A DNA stretch of 19,814 bases from an uncultured Bacillota bacterium (GCA_958426775.1 CATZZP010000027.1:1-19814); one strand, 5' to 3'; counted from the stretch's first letter, positions 1 through 7,493 are shown. The notes: a model not told the origin generated them from the sequence alone. Program-made: numbers and translations.

Positions 1-3
1 AAC

Positions 4-81
4 TGCAAGAAATGCAAGCATTTCTTGCAAGGCTGTCGCTTTATCGACAGCCAGAAGCTCGAACTGAAAATGTTCGAGCTT
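4..81. repeat. Three back-to-back perfect hairpins downstream of hisC
   Basis: Three perfect inverted repeats follow one another with only 1-2 bases between them. Arms 4-14/19-29 (TGCAAGAAATG, 11 bp, 4-base loop), 31-38/45-52 (GGCTGTCG, 8 bp, 6-base loop) and 55-64/72-81 (AAGCTCGAAC, 10 bp, 7-base loop). No T-run follows on either strand inside the window, so this is not a simple terminator; the array may continue to the left of the window. It lies just past the hisC stop codon and could protect the hisC mRNA 3' end or be a palindromic repeat family. The pairing is certain, the role is not. Confidence 0.75.
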
Positions 82-88
82 ATTAATA

Positions 89-1144
89 TCAAGCATTTAT
101 ATAGTCTTTTAAGGCATTAATCATAGCTGTCATTTCTTCTTTAGTGCCCATTGTGATACGAAGATACTGATTTATCCTTGGCTTGTTGAAATAGCGTATA
201 TAAATGCTTTTGGATTTAAGATATTCAAAAATATCCTTTGCATTATAGTTTGGATGGGTTGAAAAAATAAAGTTTGCACTGCTTTCAAGGGTTTTAAAGC
301 CCAGCTTATCAAGCTCGCTTACTGTGTAGGCTCTGTTTTCTATAATAGCAGAGGTACATTTTTTAAAGTATTCGGTGTCCAGGGCAGATGCCGTAGCTAT
401 TGCTTGAGAAAGGGTGTTAAGAGTGTAGCTGTTAAAGCTGTTTTTAACTGCCTCCATAGCATTTACAAGGTCATTTTGCATAGCACCGTAGCCTACTCTT
501 ATGCCTGCCAGGTTACGGCTTTTTGAATAGGTCTGGATAACCGCAAGGTTATCATACTTATGTATAAGATTAATTGCAGACTCACCGCCGAAGTCAATAT
601 ATGCCTCATCTACAATTACAATTGAGTCCTGATTATGAGCTACAATATCCTCAATATCACTAAGTGACATAAATATACCTGTAGGTGCATTAGGGTTTGT
701 AATTACAATACCGCCGTTTGGTCTGAAATAGTCCTCCTTGCGTATTTTAAAGTTCTCATCAAGGGGGATTGTTTCAAAAGGAATATTGTATAAATTACAC
801 CATACAGGGTAAAATGAATAGGTTACATCAGGGAAAAGCACAGGCTTGTCTGAATTAAAGAAGGTCATAAAGGCAAGTGCCAATACCTCGTCAGAGCCGT
901 TGCCTAAAAAAAGCTCGTTTTCTTTAACAGGATAGCTTTTTGTTAATGCAGACTTTAATTCCGGGCATACAAAGCTGGGATACTTTCTTAAACTGTCGGT
1001 ATCAATAGCACTTATAGCTTCTATTGCCTTTGGTGACGGCGGAAAGGGACTTTCGTTTGTATTAAGCTTTATTATATTGCTCTCCCGAGGCTGTTCACCC
1101 GGTACGTATGGCTCTATATTACGTAAATTATTTTTCCAACTCAT
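89..1144 (-). CDS. hisC: Histidinol-phosphate aminotransferase
   Basis: Pyridoxal-phosphate enzyme of histidine synthesis, moving the amino group of glutamate onto imidazole-acetol phosphate to give histidinol phosphate; cytosolic. The 351-residue product has the fold-type I aminotransferase signs: an N-terminal LNTNESPFPPSP segment typical of HisC, NPNAPTG, DEAYIDF, the cofactor lysine K208 in YSKSRNLAG, and a C-terminal YLRITMG. Length matches the family. I start at ATG 1144 rather than GTG 1153, because GTG 1153 lies inside the Shine-Dalgarno GAGGTG (1151-1156) that serves the ATG. No other his genes are in view, so the gene stands alone here; related aminotransferases could act on aromatic acids, but the N-terminal motif favours HisC. 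Its promoter faces that of nudC. Confidence 0.9.
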   Translation of the reverse strand: MSWKNNLRNIEPYVPGEQPRESNIIKLNTNESPFPPSPKAIEAISAIDTDSLRKYPSFVCPELKSALTKSYPVKENELFLGNGSDEVLALAFMTFFNSDKPVLFPDVTYSFYPVWCNLYNIPFETIPLDENFKIRKEDYFRPNGGIVITNPNAPTGIFMSLSDIEDIVAHNQDSIVIVDEAYIDFGGESAINLIHKYDNLAVIQTYSKSRNLAGIRVGYGAMQNDLVNAMEAVKNSFNSYTLNTLSQAIATASALDTEYFKKCTSAIIENRAYTVSELDKLGFKTLESSANFIFSTHPNYNAKDIFEYLKSKSIYIRYFNKPRINQYLRITMGTKEEMTAMINALKDYINA

Positions 1145-1173
1145 TTTATTCACCTCAAAAAATATTTAACACA

Positions 1174-1202
1174 ATTATATCACCATGAACCCTGCCTTAC
1201 AA
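1174..1202 (-). promoter_or_regulatory. Promoter of hisC
   Basis: On the minus strand: -35 TTGTAA (1197-1202), 17-base spacer, extended -10 TGA-TATAAT (1174-1179). Predicted start is close upstream of the hisC Shine-Dalgarno. It is divergent from the nudC promoter, with the two -35 boxes only about 16 bases apart. Confidence 0.65.
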
Positions 1203-1218
1203 GTAATTTTTTGCTGCC

Positions 1219-1247
1219 TTGACAGCTTAAGGTGCAGATGTTAGAAT
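1219..1247 (+). promoter_or_regulatory. Promoter of nudC
   Basis: Perfect -35 TTGACA (1219-1224), 17-base spacer, extended -10 TGT-TAGAAT (1242-1247). Transcription would start near 1254, leaving a leader of about 20 bases with GGAGG at 1261-1265, seven bases before the nudC ATG. Confidence 0.75.
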
Positions 1248-1272
1248 TAGCTACATTACAGGAGGTATTAAT

Positions 1273-2115
1273 ATGATACAGGACATACAACCCCATAAGT
1301 ATTACGTTGGCTTTGAAAAATGTACACCTACTAATGAAGATATTTTGCTTATTTTTAAAGGAAATACTCTTTTGGTCAGAGAGGGTGACGGGCGTACATG
1401 GTTTCCTGCCGTAGGCGAGCTTGAAGTACAGGGCGAGCCTGAATTTTTGTTTAGAATGGACGATACTAACCTTTTTATGGTTGAAGCAGAGGAAAATACC
1501 GGGTTTGAGGGTTGGCGTTTTGAAGGTGCGGAGTATTTCAGAACGGTTTTTCCTAAATGGAAGGCCTTTGCAGGAGCAACAGCCTTGCAGTTTCATCGTT
1601 GGTACAGGGAAAATAAGTTTTGCTCCCGTTGCGGAGGGAAAATGGAAAGAGGTGCAAGTGAGCGTTCACTTGTTTGCAGTAGCTGCGGCAAAACAGTTTA
1701 CCCTAATATATCACCCTGCGTTATTGTAGCTCTTACAGACGGAGATAAGCTGCTTTTAACAAGGTACAGCTCAAAGCACAGCACATATAAACGCTACGCC
1801 CTTGTAGCAGGCTATACAGAGGTAGGGGAAACCTTTGAGGATACCGTAAGACGTGAGGTTATGGAGGAGGTAGGCTTAAAGGCTGTTAATATAACCTATT
1901 ATAAAAATCAGCCATGGTCCTTTTCAGATACAATTTTGACGGGTTTTTTTGCAGAGGTTGAGGGTAGCAGAGAAATTATAAGAGATGAGGAGGAGCTTGC
2001 GGAGGCAGTGTGGCTAAAAAGAGAGGATATACCTGAAATCACCTCCGATATAAGCCTTACAAATGAAATGATTGAGCTTTTCAGAACAGGAAAGTGGAAA
2101 TATCCCGAAAAATAA
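1273..2115 (+). CDS. nudC: NADH pyrophosphatase (Nudix, NudC type)
   Basis: Hydrolyses NADH to NMNH and AMP, and in well-studied members removes NAD caps from RNA. The 280-residue protein has the NudC order: a variable N-terminal domain, a zinc ribbon with C117, C120, C135 and C138 followed by YPNISPCVI, the Nudix box from G180 (GYTEVGETFED then RREVMEEVGL), and NQPWSFSDT from N212. The last matches the SQPWPFPxS signature that separates NudC from other Nudix enzymes, with N for the first S and S for the second P. Start is clear from GGAGG seven bases upstream. Monocistronic: own promoter, and a terminator just after the stop. Confidence 0.92.
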   Translation: MIQDIQPHKYYVGFEKCTPTNEDILLIFKGNTLLVREGDGRTWFPAVGELEVQGEPEFLFRMDDTNLFMVEAEENTGFEGWRFEGAEYFRTVFPKWKAFAGATALQFHRWYRENKFCSRCGGKMERGASERSLVCSSCGKTVYPNISPCVIVALTDGDKLLLTRYSSKHSTYKRYALVAGYTEVGETFEDTVRREVMEEVGLKAVNITYYKNQPWSFSDTILTGFFAEVEGSREIIRDEEELAEAVWLKREDIPEITSDISLTNEMIELFRTGKWKYPEK

Positions 2116-2119
2116 ATGA

Positions 2120-2158
2120 AAGCCCTATGTATGCAAATGTACACATAGGGCTTTTTTA
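2120..2158 (+). terminator. Intrinsic terminator of nudC, possibly bidirectional
   Basis: Stem AAGCCCTATGT (2120-2130) with ACATAGGGCTT (2143-2153), then six T. It lies between the converging nudC and NlpC/P60 genes. The minus-strand reading also has a T-containing tail, so it may serve both. Confidence 0.85.
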
Positions 2159-3064
2159 TTATTCAGTATAATATATGTCAATATTAGGTCGTCTGTAATA
2201 GGCAAACTCAGGTGAGCTTATACATACACCCCTTGGTGAGGTGCAGTGCAGCCACATCATTTTTCCGTCCTTATTTTTGCCTATGTACATACCTACGTGG
2301 TTTATCATAGGCTCTGAGGGGTCGCATAAAAAGCCCAAATCACCGGGCAAAAGCTCTTCCTCTGTAATTGGGTTGGAGTTTTCAAACTGCTCTCTTGTAT
2401 TATTGCCTATCTTATAGCCTAAGGCAGTATTATATGCCCAGTTTACAAAGCCTGAGCAGTCAAGACCGTAAGGCACAAGGACCTCTGTACCCTCAGCATT
2501 AGCATATCGCGGATCTTCATCATCACTGAAGGCTGTTTCAGCTATAAAGCTGCCGCCTGATACAACCACGTCCTGTCCCCACAGCTTATTCCAGCCCTTG
2601 TTATAGGTCTTGCCGCCCCAGAAATAAGGTACGGCATCTATAAGACAGGAGCCTGTGTTAAGCACGGTAAGTCTTGCAGGGTCAGTATCATCTGATATAT
2701 CGGCATATTTTTTTAGTATCAAAGCACTGTCGGTAACCACAATATCCTTTGGAGTATAGACCTTGCCAGCCTTTGGTACAAAATTCGTATCGGCAAACCT
2801 GAGTGATGCTTCTGTGTAGCTCTCCTCAAGTATTTTACTGATTTTTTGGTATATAAGCACCTTTCTGTATTGTGGATTTTCAAGCTTTTCAATATGGTCA
2901 TATACAACCTGCTGTACAGGGGTCAGCCCTTCTTGTGAGGGCTTTTGCTCTATCTCCTGAGCCATTGTATCAAAGCTTGCTGTATTTAAAAACAGTATCA
3001 TACCCGTACATAGGATAAAGCTTAATATACCATATATTACGGTAAGTGATTTATTTTTTTGCAA
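2159..3064 (-). CDS. Secreted or membrane-anchored NlpC/P60 cell-wall hydrolase
   Basis: Probable gamma-D-glutamyl-diamino-acid endopeptidase or related peptidoglycan amidase acting outside the membrane. Of 301 residues, about 8-28 form a hydrophobic signal or anchor segment. The middle, about 30-190, is not recognised. The C-terminal third is an NlpC/P60 domain with the catalytic Cys203 in GLDCSGFVNWAYN, His256 in NHVGMYIG and a third polar residue His273 in WLHCTSPRG; LLPGDLGFL between them is also typical. The start is a TTG: GGAGGA (3071-3076) lies six bases upstream and no ATG fits without losing the signal segment. Monocistronic, convergent with nudC. Family assignment is firm; bond specificity is not known. 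Confidence 0.88.
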   Translation of the reverse strand: MQKNKSLTVIYGILSFILCTGMILFLNTASFDTMAQEIEQKPSQEGLTPVQQVVYDHIEKLENPQYRKVLIYQKISKILEESYTEASLRFADTNFVPKAGKVYTPKDIVVTDSALILKKYADISDDTDPARLTVLNTGSCLIDAVPYFWGGKTYNKGWNKLWGQDVVVSGGSFIAETAFSDDEDPRYANAEGTEVLVPYGLDCSGFVNWAYNTALGYKIGNNTREQFENSNPITEEELLPGDLGFLCDPSEPMINHVGMYIGKNKDGKMMWLHCTSPRGVCISSPEFAYYRRPNIDIYYTE

Positions 3065-3104
3065 AACAATTCCTCCGATAAACCTATTTATAATGCAAAT
3101 ATTA

Positions 3105-3133
3105 ATTATAATACTTTTTGTGCCTGTTGTAAA
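3105..3133 (-). promoter_or_regulatory. Promoter of the NlpC/P60 gene
   Basis: Minus strand: -35 TTTACA (3128-3133), 17-base spacer, perfect -10 TATAAT (3105-3110). It follows directly on the terminator of the upstream carD gene. Confidence 0.65.
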
Positions 3134-3144
3134 GGGCTTTTCCT

Positions 3145-3180
3145 AAAAAAAGTGCCAAACATACAAATTGCTTGGCACTT
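3145..3180 (-). terminator. Intrinsic terminator of carD
   Basis: On the minus strand the stem AAGTGCCAA (3172-3180) pairs with TTGGCACTT (3150-3158) and runs straight into seven T (the A run at 3145-3151). It starts five bases after the carD stop codon. Confidence 0.88.
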
Positions 3181-3184
3181 GTAA

Positions 3185-3664
3185 TTAAGCACTTACAGGC
3201 ATTGAACTTGTAAGTATTTCTTCAGCAGAGCGTTTATCGGTATCCAAGGCTAAAATAATTTCGGTCAGAATAATCTGCTTTGTTGTACCTAAAAGCTTTT
3301 TTTCGGCACTGGACAGACTGCGTACACGCTCACGGAGAATTAAGGTTTTAAATACACCTATTATCTGAAACAAATCTCCGCTTTTTAAAATGTTCATATT
3401 GTCCTTGTAACGCTGGGTCCAGTTGCTTGACATTTTTAAAGGCTCTGATTTATTGATTGCATTAATTACCGCGTCCCTTGTGTTAATGGGACGTAAACCC
3501 AAAGCATCGGATTTGGCGGCGGAAACAGTTATCTTTAAGTTTCCTACAGGTATATCCATTACGTAATAGAAAGCTAAAGTGCCGTTGCTTGGTCGGTCCT
3601 CAACGGCCTCTATAACGCCTGCACCGTACAGTGGGTACACAATCTTATCGCCTACATTAAACAC
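3185..3664 (-). CDS. carD: CarD/CdnL-family RNA polymerase-binding regulator
   Basis: CarD-type proteins bind the RNA polymerase beta subunit through an N-terminal Tudor-like domain shared with Mfd, and contact the upstream edge of the promoter bubble through a helical C-terminal domain, changing open-complex stability. The 159-residue product begins FNVGDKIVYPLYGAGVIEAV, the standard family opening, and has a helical C-terminal half with LILRERVRSLSSAEKKLL. I start at GTG 3664, eight bases after GGAGG. Longer starts would run through that ribosome site and add 14 residues before the conserved beginning. Own terminator downstream; divergent from nth. Family assignment is firm; target promoters cannot be told from sequence. 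Confidence 0.88.
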   Translation of the reverse strand: MFNVGDKIVYPLYGAGVIEAVEDRPSNGTLAFYYVMDIPVGNLKITVSAAKSDALGLRPINTRDAVINAINKSEPLKMSSNWTQRYKDNMNILKSGDLFQIIGVFKTLILRERVRSLSSAEKKLLGTTKQIILTEIILALDTDKRSAEEILTSSMPVSA

Positions 3665-3706
3665 CTTAATTTCCTCCTTTCGCAAATTTACCAACATAAC
3701 ATACAT

Positions 3707-3715
3707 AGTATAGCA
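3707..3715 (-). promoter_or_regulatory. Extended -10 promoter of carD
   Basis: Minus strand TGC-TATACT (-10 at 3707-3712). At the 17-base distance the -35 region reads TATAGT, which is poor; the extended -10 may compensate. Confidence 0.45.
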
Positions 3716-3852
3716 TTTTTTTTGAAAAAACTATAGGGTATTAATTAACAATAATTTTTCCCGCCTTTTAATTAAAATATACAAAAGCTTAAGAATTATT
3801 AGACAATTTACACAATTTAAGTCAGTCTTGTATATTAAATTACATAAAAGCC

Positions 3853-3882
3853 TTGTAATATGGTGACGGAGTGATGTAAAAT
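3853..3882 (+). promoter_or_regulatory. Possible promoter of nth
   Basis: TTGTAA (3853-3858), 18-base spacer, TAAAAT (3877-3882), about 30 bases before the nth ATG. The best pair visible in an AT-rich gap, but neither box is strong. Confidence 0.35.
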
Positions 3883-3913
3883 AAAGCTGTATTATGTATA
3901 AGGGAGTGGTTTT

Positions 3914-4552
3914 ATGAAAATGAAGGAAAGAGTGGACCGAGTATTGCACCTCCTTGATGAAAATTATCCTACGGAGGATAAATGTTATCTGAATTATAAC
4001 AGTGACTGGCAGCTTTTAATTGCTACTATGCTCAGTGCTCAGTGTACTGACGACAGAGTGAATATTGTAACAAAGGATTTGTTTAAAAAGTATACAAGCA
4101 TTGACGACTTTGCAGAGGCTGAATTAGCTGAGCTTGAACAGGACATAAGGTCAACCGGCTTTTACCGTAACAAGGCAAAGAATATTATAGGTGCTATGCA
4201 GGGCTTAAGGGATAAGTACAATTACATTATGCCATCTGATATTGAGGAGCTTACCTCTCTGCCGGGGGTAGGCAGAAAGACAGCCAATGTAGTGCGTACC
4301 CATATTTTCCATATACCCAGTATAGTGGTAGACACCCATGTAAGCCGTATCAGCAGAAAGCTTGGATTTACTGAAAGTGAGGATCCTGTAAAGATTGAAT
4401 TTGAGCTTATGAAGCTTTTTCCAAAGGACCACTGGGGCAGATACAATACCCAGGTTATTGCTCACGGCAGAAAAATCTGTAAGGCGAGAAAGCCCGACTG
4501 CGACAACTGTTGCCTTAGTCCCTGCTGTAAGGAATACGCAAAAAAGCCATAA
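3914..4552 (+). CDS. nth: Endonuclease III, base-excision DNA glycosylase/AP lyase
   Basis: Removes oxidised pyrimidines and nicks the resulting abasic site. The 212-residue protein has the helix-hairpin-helix LPGVGRKTANVV with catalytic Lys122 and the aspartate Asp140 in VVDTHVSR, two positions later than K120 and D138 of the E. coli enzyme. The C-terminus has the iron-sulphur cluster cysteines in the C-x6-C-x2-C-x5-C spacing (CKARKPDC, then DNC and the second C of CC). Length is the family norm. AGGGAG lies seven bases before ATG 3914; ATG 3920 is a less likely alternative. Transcribed divergently from carD. Confidence 0.95.
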   Translation: MKMKERVDRVLHLLDENYPTEDKCYLNYNSDWQLLIATMLSAQCTDDRVNIVTKDLFKKYTSIDDFAEAELAELEQDIRSTGFYRNKAKNIIGAMQGLRDKYNYIMPSDIEELTSLPGVGRKTANVVRTHIFHIPSIVVDTHVSRISRKLGFTESEDPVKIEFELMKLFPKDHWGRYNTQVIAHGRKICKARKPDCDNCCLSPCCKEYAKKP

Positions 4553-4560
4553 CTTACCGC

Positions 4561-4589
4561 TGTACAAAATTTGTCGGTTTTGGTATACT
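4561..4589 (+). promoter_or_regulatory. Promoter of the small CxxC protein gene
   Basis: TGTACA (4561-4566, four of six matches to TTGACA), 17-base spacer, extended -10 TGG-TATACT (4584-4589). It begins just after the nth stop codon, so the next gene is likely transcribed on its own. Confidence 0.6.
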
Positions 4590-4620
4590 GTAGACAGGAA
4601 AAGAAATGGAGTGTTAAGCT

Positions 4621-4845
4621 ATGAAGGAGTTTAAGGAAATTACCCTTGTTAAAAAGGAAGTAGCTAAGGTTATATGTAATGGTTGCGGCAAAGAGCTTGA
4701 CAGACATGTGGATTATTTAAGTGTGTGTAAAAGCTGGGGCTATGGTACTGATTATGACGGAAAGGTTCATAGCTTTGACCTTTGCGATGAATGCTATAAA
4801 AAAATTATAGATAAGTTTGTAATACCACCTACCGATGAGCAATAG
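4621..4845 (+). CDS. Small two-CxxC putative zinc-binding protein, function unknown
   Basis: A 74-residue, Lys-rich soluble protein with two knuckles, CNGCGKEL near residue 19 and CDECYKKI near residue 58, which would together form one four-cysteine metal site. Between them is YLSVCKSWGYGTDYDGKVHSFDLC, a pattern I recognise from small uncharacterised proteins found widely in Firmicutes. No signal peptide or membrane segment. TGGAG lies about nine bases before the ATG, it has its own promoter, and its stop codon sits inside the loop of its own terminator, so it is monocistronic. Metal binding is inferred from the cysteines; no biochemical role can be given. Confidence 0.75.
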   Translation: MKEFKEITLVKKEVAKVICNGCGKELDRHVDYLSVCKSWGYGTDYDGKVHSFDLCDECYKKIIDKFVIPPTDEQ

Positions 4846-4861
4846 GCTTATCGGTTTTTTT
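4831..4861 (+). terminator. Intrinsic terminator overlapping the end of the CxxC gene
   Basis: ACCGATGAG (4831-4839) pairs with CTTATCGGT (4847-4855) with one G-T pair, followed by seven T. The TAG stop codon (4843-4845) lies in the loop. Confidence 0.85.
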
Positions 4862-4930
4862 GTTTTTATTGGAACTTTTTTCTTAAAATTACGTCTAAAT
4901 AAATATAAAACAAAAAAGGGAGGTTTTTAT

Positions 4931-6106
4931 ATGAAGGTAAGGCTTATTTGCGGTATAATTATATTAATGGGGCTTTGCGGCTGCGGAACGGCTTCGTTGA
5001 GTGAAACTAAAGAGGTACAGAAAACACCGCCTGCAACAGTATCCTACAGGGAAGAGGATGAGTTTGCCTACAATATAAATGCACAGTTTAATCAGAATGA
5101 GAACTATGTATTTTCTCCCTACAGCTTAAAATCTGCTCTTGCAATGTTGGCAAACGGTGCAGGCGGTACCAACAGGGAGGAAATTTTAAAGGCTTTAGGC
5201 TATAACTCCGTTGAGGAATTAAATGACCGAATGAGGGCATTAAACAGTATATATAATCAAGAGGCGGAATTAAAGCTTACAAGTGCCAACTCAATTTGGG
5301 TAAACAAAGAAATGCCTGAGCTTTTAAAGGACTTTACAAACAGCCTTAAAGCTAACTACAATGCAGACAGTGAAAGGGTAACGGCAGCAGAGGCAGGCCC
5401 TGCAATAAAAAAATGGGTAGAGGATAAAAGCAATGGTATGCAAAAGGACTTTGCCGTAGAGGTAGAGGATGATTTTGCCCTTGTTCTTGTTAATACTACA
5501 TACTTAAAGTCGGAATGGGCAAAGGAGTTTGAAAAGGAAAATACCCGAAAGGCAGAGTTTAACAACAGTGACGGCACTATATCAAATATAGACTTTATGA
5601 ATAATAAGGACAGCTATTCGGCATATCAGGACGACAAAACCTCAATAATAAGGCTTGACTATAAGGACAGCACAGAAAACAGGGACTTAGCCTTTTATGC
5701 TGTTATGACAGAGGATAATATAAATGTTGAGGAGTACCTTAACAAGCTTAGCTCGCAGGAGGTAATGCTTTCCATACCTAAGTTTAAGGGTAAATTTAAT
5801 GTGGAGCTAAATCAAATGCTTAAAAATTTCGGCATAAAGGAAATGTTTGACCCTAAAAATGCTGATTTTACCAATATGACTGAGGAAGAAAACAATTTTT
5901 ATGTTTCAAGGGTTATTCAGGATACAGTATTTGATGTAGATGAAAAGGGTACAGAGGCGGCAAGCACAACGGCAGTAGTTATGGAAAATTGCGTTGAGTC
6001 TGTTGAGGACTATATAACAATGACCTTTGATAAGCCCTTTACTTATATAATCAGGGACAATACAAGCGGAGAAATTTTATTTATGGGCAGATTTGCCAAA
6101 GGTTGA
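4931..6106 (+). CDS. Serpin protease inhibitor, predicted lipoprotein
   Basis: A 391-residue serpin, a suicide inhibitor that traps serine (sometimes cysteine) proteases. It opens with a short signal ending LCGC, so Cys18 is probably lipidated and the protein tethered outside the membrane. The serpin fold runs from about residue 45 to the end: FSPYSLKSALAMLANGA, LVNTTYLKSEW, the hinge EKGTEAASTTA (P17-P7, from E338), and the C-terminal FTYIIRDNTSGEILFMGRF. The hinge keeps small residues at P12-P9, as inhibitory serpins do. Counting 17 from E338 puts P1-P1' at Cys354-Val355. I start at ATG 4931, behind AAAGGGAGG; upstream in-frame starts would cross the previous terminator. It is followed 16 bases later by a paralogous serpin, probably one operon. 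No clear promoter was found in 4862-4930. Confidence 0.93.
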   Translation: MKVRLICGIIILMGLCGCGTASLSETKEVQKTPPATVSYREEDEFAYNINAQFNQNENYVFSPYSLKSALAMLANGAGGTNREEILKALGYNSVEELNDRMRALNSIYNQEAELKLTSANSIWVNKEMPELLKDFTNSLKANYNADSERVTAAEAGPAIKKWVEDKSNGMQKDFAVEVEDDFALVLVNTTYLKSEWAKEFEKENTRKAEFNNSDGTISNIDFMNNKDSYSAYQDDKTSIIRLDYKDSTENRDLAFYAVMTEDNINVEEYLNKLSSQEVMLSIPKFKGKFNVELNQMLKNFGIKEMFDPKNADFTNMTEEENNFYVSRVIQDTVFDVDEKGTEAASTTAVVMENCVESVEDYITMTFDKPFTYIIRDNTSGEILFMGRFAKG

Positions 6107-6122
6107 AAAGGAGTGAAGCAAT

Positions 6123-7493
6123 ATGAAAAAAAGACTTATTTTAGGACTACTTGCATTTATGACAATGGGTGGCACAACAGCTGTATATGCAGATGATGCG
6201 TCCTACCTGCCCCTAAGGACAACTATGGAGAATATAGGTTATAAGGTAGAGTGGAACGGTGCTGATAAATCCATTAAAGTAACAGGGGAAAAAGGTAGCT
6301 TTACCTTTAAACCGGACAACAATATGGTTTATGACGGCAATGGCAGGGGCTATAAACTGTACAGCCCCGTCAAGCTTGAAAACGGTACTGCCTATGTAGG
6401 AACAGATACCCTTGAAAAGCTTGGTATATCAGTTGAAAATAATAAGGACTTTGGCTACAGGTTAAATTCACAGTTTAATCAGAATGAAAACTATGTATTT
6501 TCGCCCTACAGTCTGAAAGCTGCCCTTGCTATGGTGGCAAACGGTGCAAAGGGTGATACACAGCAGGAAATTTTAAAGGCTTTGGACTACTCCTCAATTA
6601 ATGAGTTGAATGCCCATATGAAAAACTTAACTAAGGTCTATAATCAGGACGATGTTTTAAAGCTAAGCAGTGCAAATTCGCTTTGGACAAATAATGCCTT
6701 ACCTCCTATATCAAGTGAGTTTACTGAAAGCATAAAGGAAAACTTCAACGGTGAAAGCAGGGCAGTATCTGTTGCGGAGGCAAGCTCTGAAATACAAAAA
6801 TGGGTTGCGGAAAAAAGCAACGGTATGCAAAAGGATTTTAAAATGTCTGTAGATGACAGCTTTGCCCTTGCTCTTGTAAACACTACATATTTAAAGGCGG
6901 AGTGGGTAAATGAATTTGACAGTAACAATACATATAAAGAGGAATTTACGGGCAGTGACGGCAAAAAGACAAATATAGAGTTTATGCACGATACGGCAAC
7001 CTACACAGCCTATAAAGACGATAAGGTTTCGCTGGTTAAGCTTAACTACAAGGACAAGGGGGACGGCAGGGCTTTAGCCTTCTATGCCGTAATTGCACCC
7101 GAAAACACAGATTTTGAGGAATATATGGAAAAGGCAGAGCTGCAGAAGGTAAAACTTTCCCTGCCCAAGTTCAAGGGAAAAACCAACATTACCTTAAATG
7201 ATACCCTAAAAAATATGGGCATCAATCTTGTTTTTACCACGGAGGCGGATTTAAGCGGTATTTCAGGTGAAAAGGGTGACCTGCTTGTAACCTCTGTTGT
7301 ACAGGATACGGTAATTGATGTAGATGAAAAGGGTACAGAGGCATCAAGCACAACGGCGGTAATGGTGGGAGCTACTTCCTATAACCCTACAGAGCCTGTT
7401 GAAATAAGCTTTAACGAGCCTTTTACCTACTTTATCAAGGACGAGGCAAATGATGAAATACTTTTTATGGGTAGGTTTGCAAAGGGCGAATAA
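6123..7493 (+). CDS. Secreted serpin with N-terminal copper-amine-oxidase-N-like stalk domain
   Basis: 456 residues. Residues 1-23 are a signal peptide (cut after AVYA). About 28-105 resemble the copper amine oxidase N-terminal-like domain (YLPLRTTMENIGYKVEWN, then DGNGRGYKLYSPVKLENGTAYV), common in cell-envelope proteins of Clostridia. From about 108 follows a full serpin very close to the neighbour: QFNQNENYVFSPYSLKAALAMVANGA, LVNTTYLKAEW, hinge EKGTEASSTTA from E402, FTYFIKDEANDEILFMGRF. Counting from the hinge puts P1-P1' at Thr418-Ser419. AAGGAG precedes the ATG and the gap to serpin 1 is 16 bases, so they are co-transcribed, ending at a strong terminator. It has no lipobox, so secretion or surface attachment through the stalk domain is inferred. 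The two reactive loops differ, suggesting different target proteases. Confidence 0.92.
   Translation: MKKRLILGLLAFMTMGGTTAVYADDASYLPLRTTMENIGYKVEWNGADKSIKVTGEKGSFTFKPDNNMVYDGNGRGYKLYSPVKLENGTAYVGTDTLEKLGISVENNKDFGYRLNSQFNQNENYVFSPYSLKAALAMVANGAKGDTQQEILKALDYSSINELNAHMKNLTKVYNQDDVLKLSSANSLWTNNALPPISSEFTESIKENFNGESRAVSVAEASSEIQKWVAEKSNGMQKDFKMSVDDSFALALVNTTYLKAEWVNEFDSNNTYKEEFTGSDGKKTNIEFMHDTATYTAYKDDKVSLVKLNYKDKGDGRALAFYAVIAPENTDFEEYMEKAELQKVKLSLPKFKGKTNITLNDTLKNMGINLVFTTEADLSGISGEKGDLLVTSVVQDTVIDVDEKGTEASSTTAVMVGATSYNPTEPVEISFNEPFTYFIKDEANDEILFMGRFAKGE

Noticed and set aside
4..81. CRISPR array
   Set aside because: The three palindromes differ from each other and are not repeats separated by spacers.
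1..120. Open frame across the hairpin array, with cysteines near its start
   Set aside because: It is open only by chance over 39 codons, has no start or ribosome site in view, and the sequence is explained by three perfect stems.
3665..3706. Longer CarD start
   Set aside because: The extension contains the GGAGG that serves GTG 3664 and precedes the conserved family N-terminus.
4835..4930. N-terminal extension of serpin 1 from ATG 4835
   Set aside because: It would start inside the preceding gene and run through that gene's terminator and the AAAGGGAGG ribosome site; ATG 4931 begins a proper lipoprotein signal.
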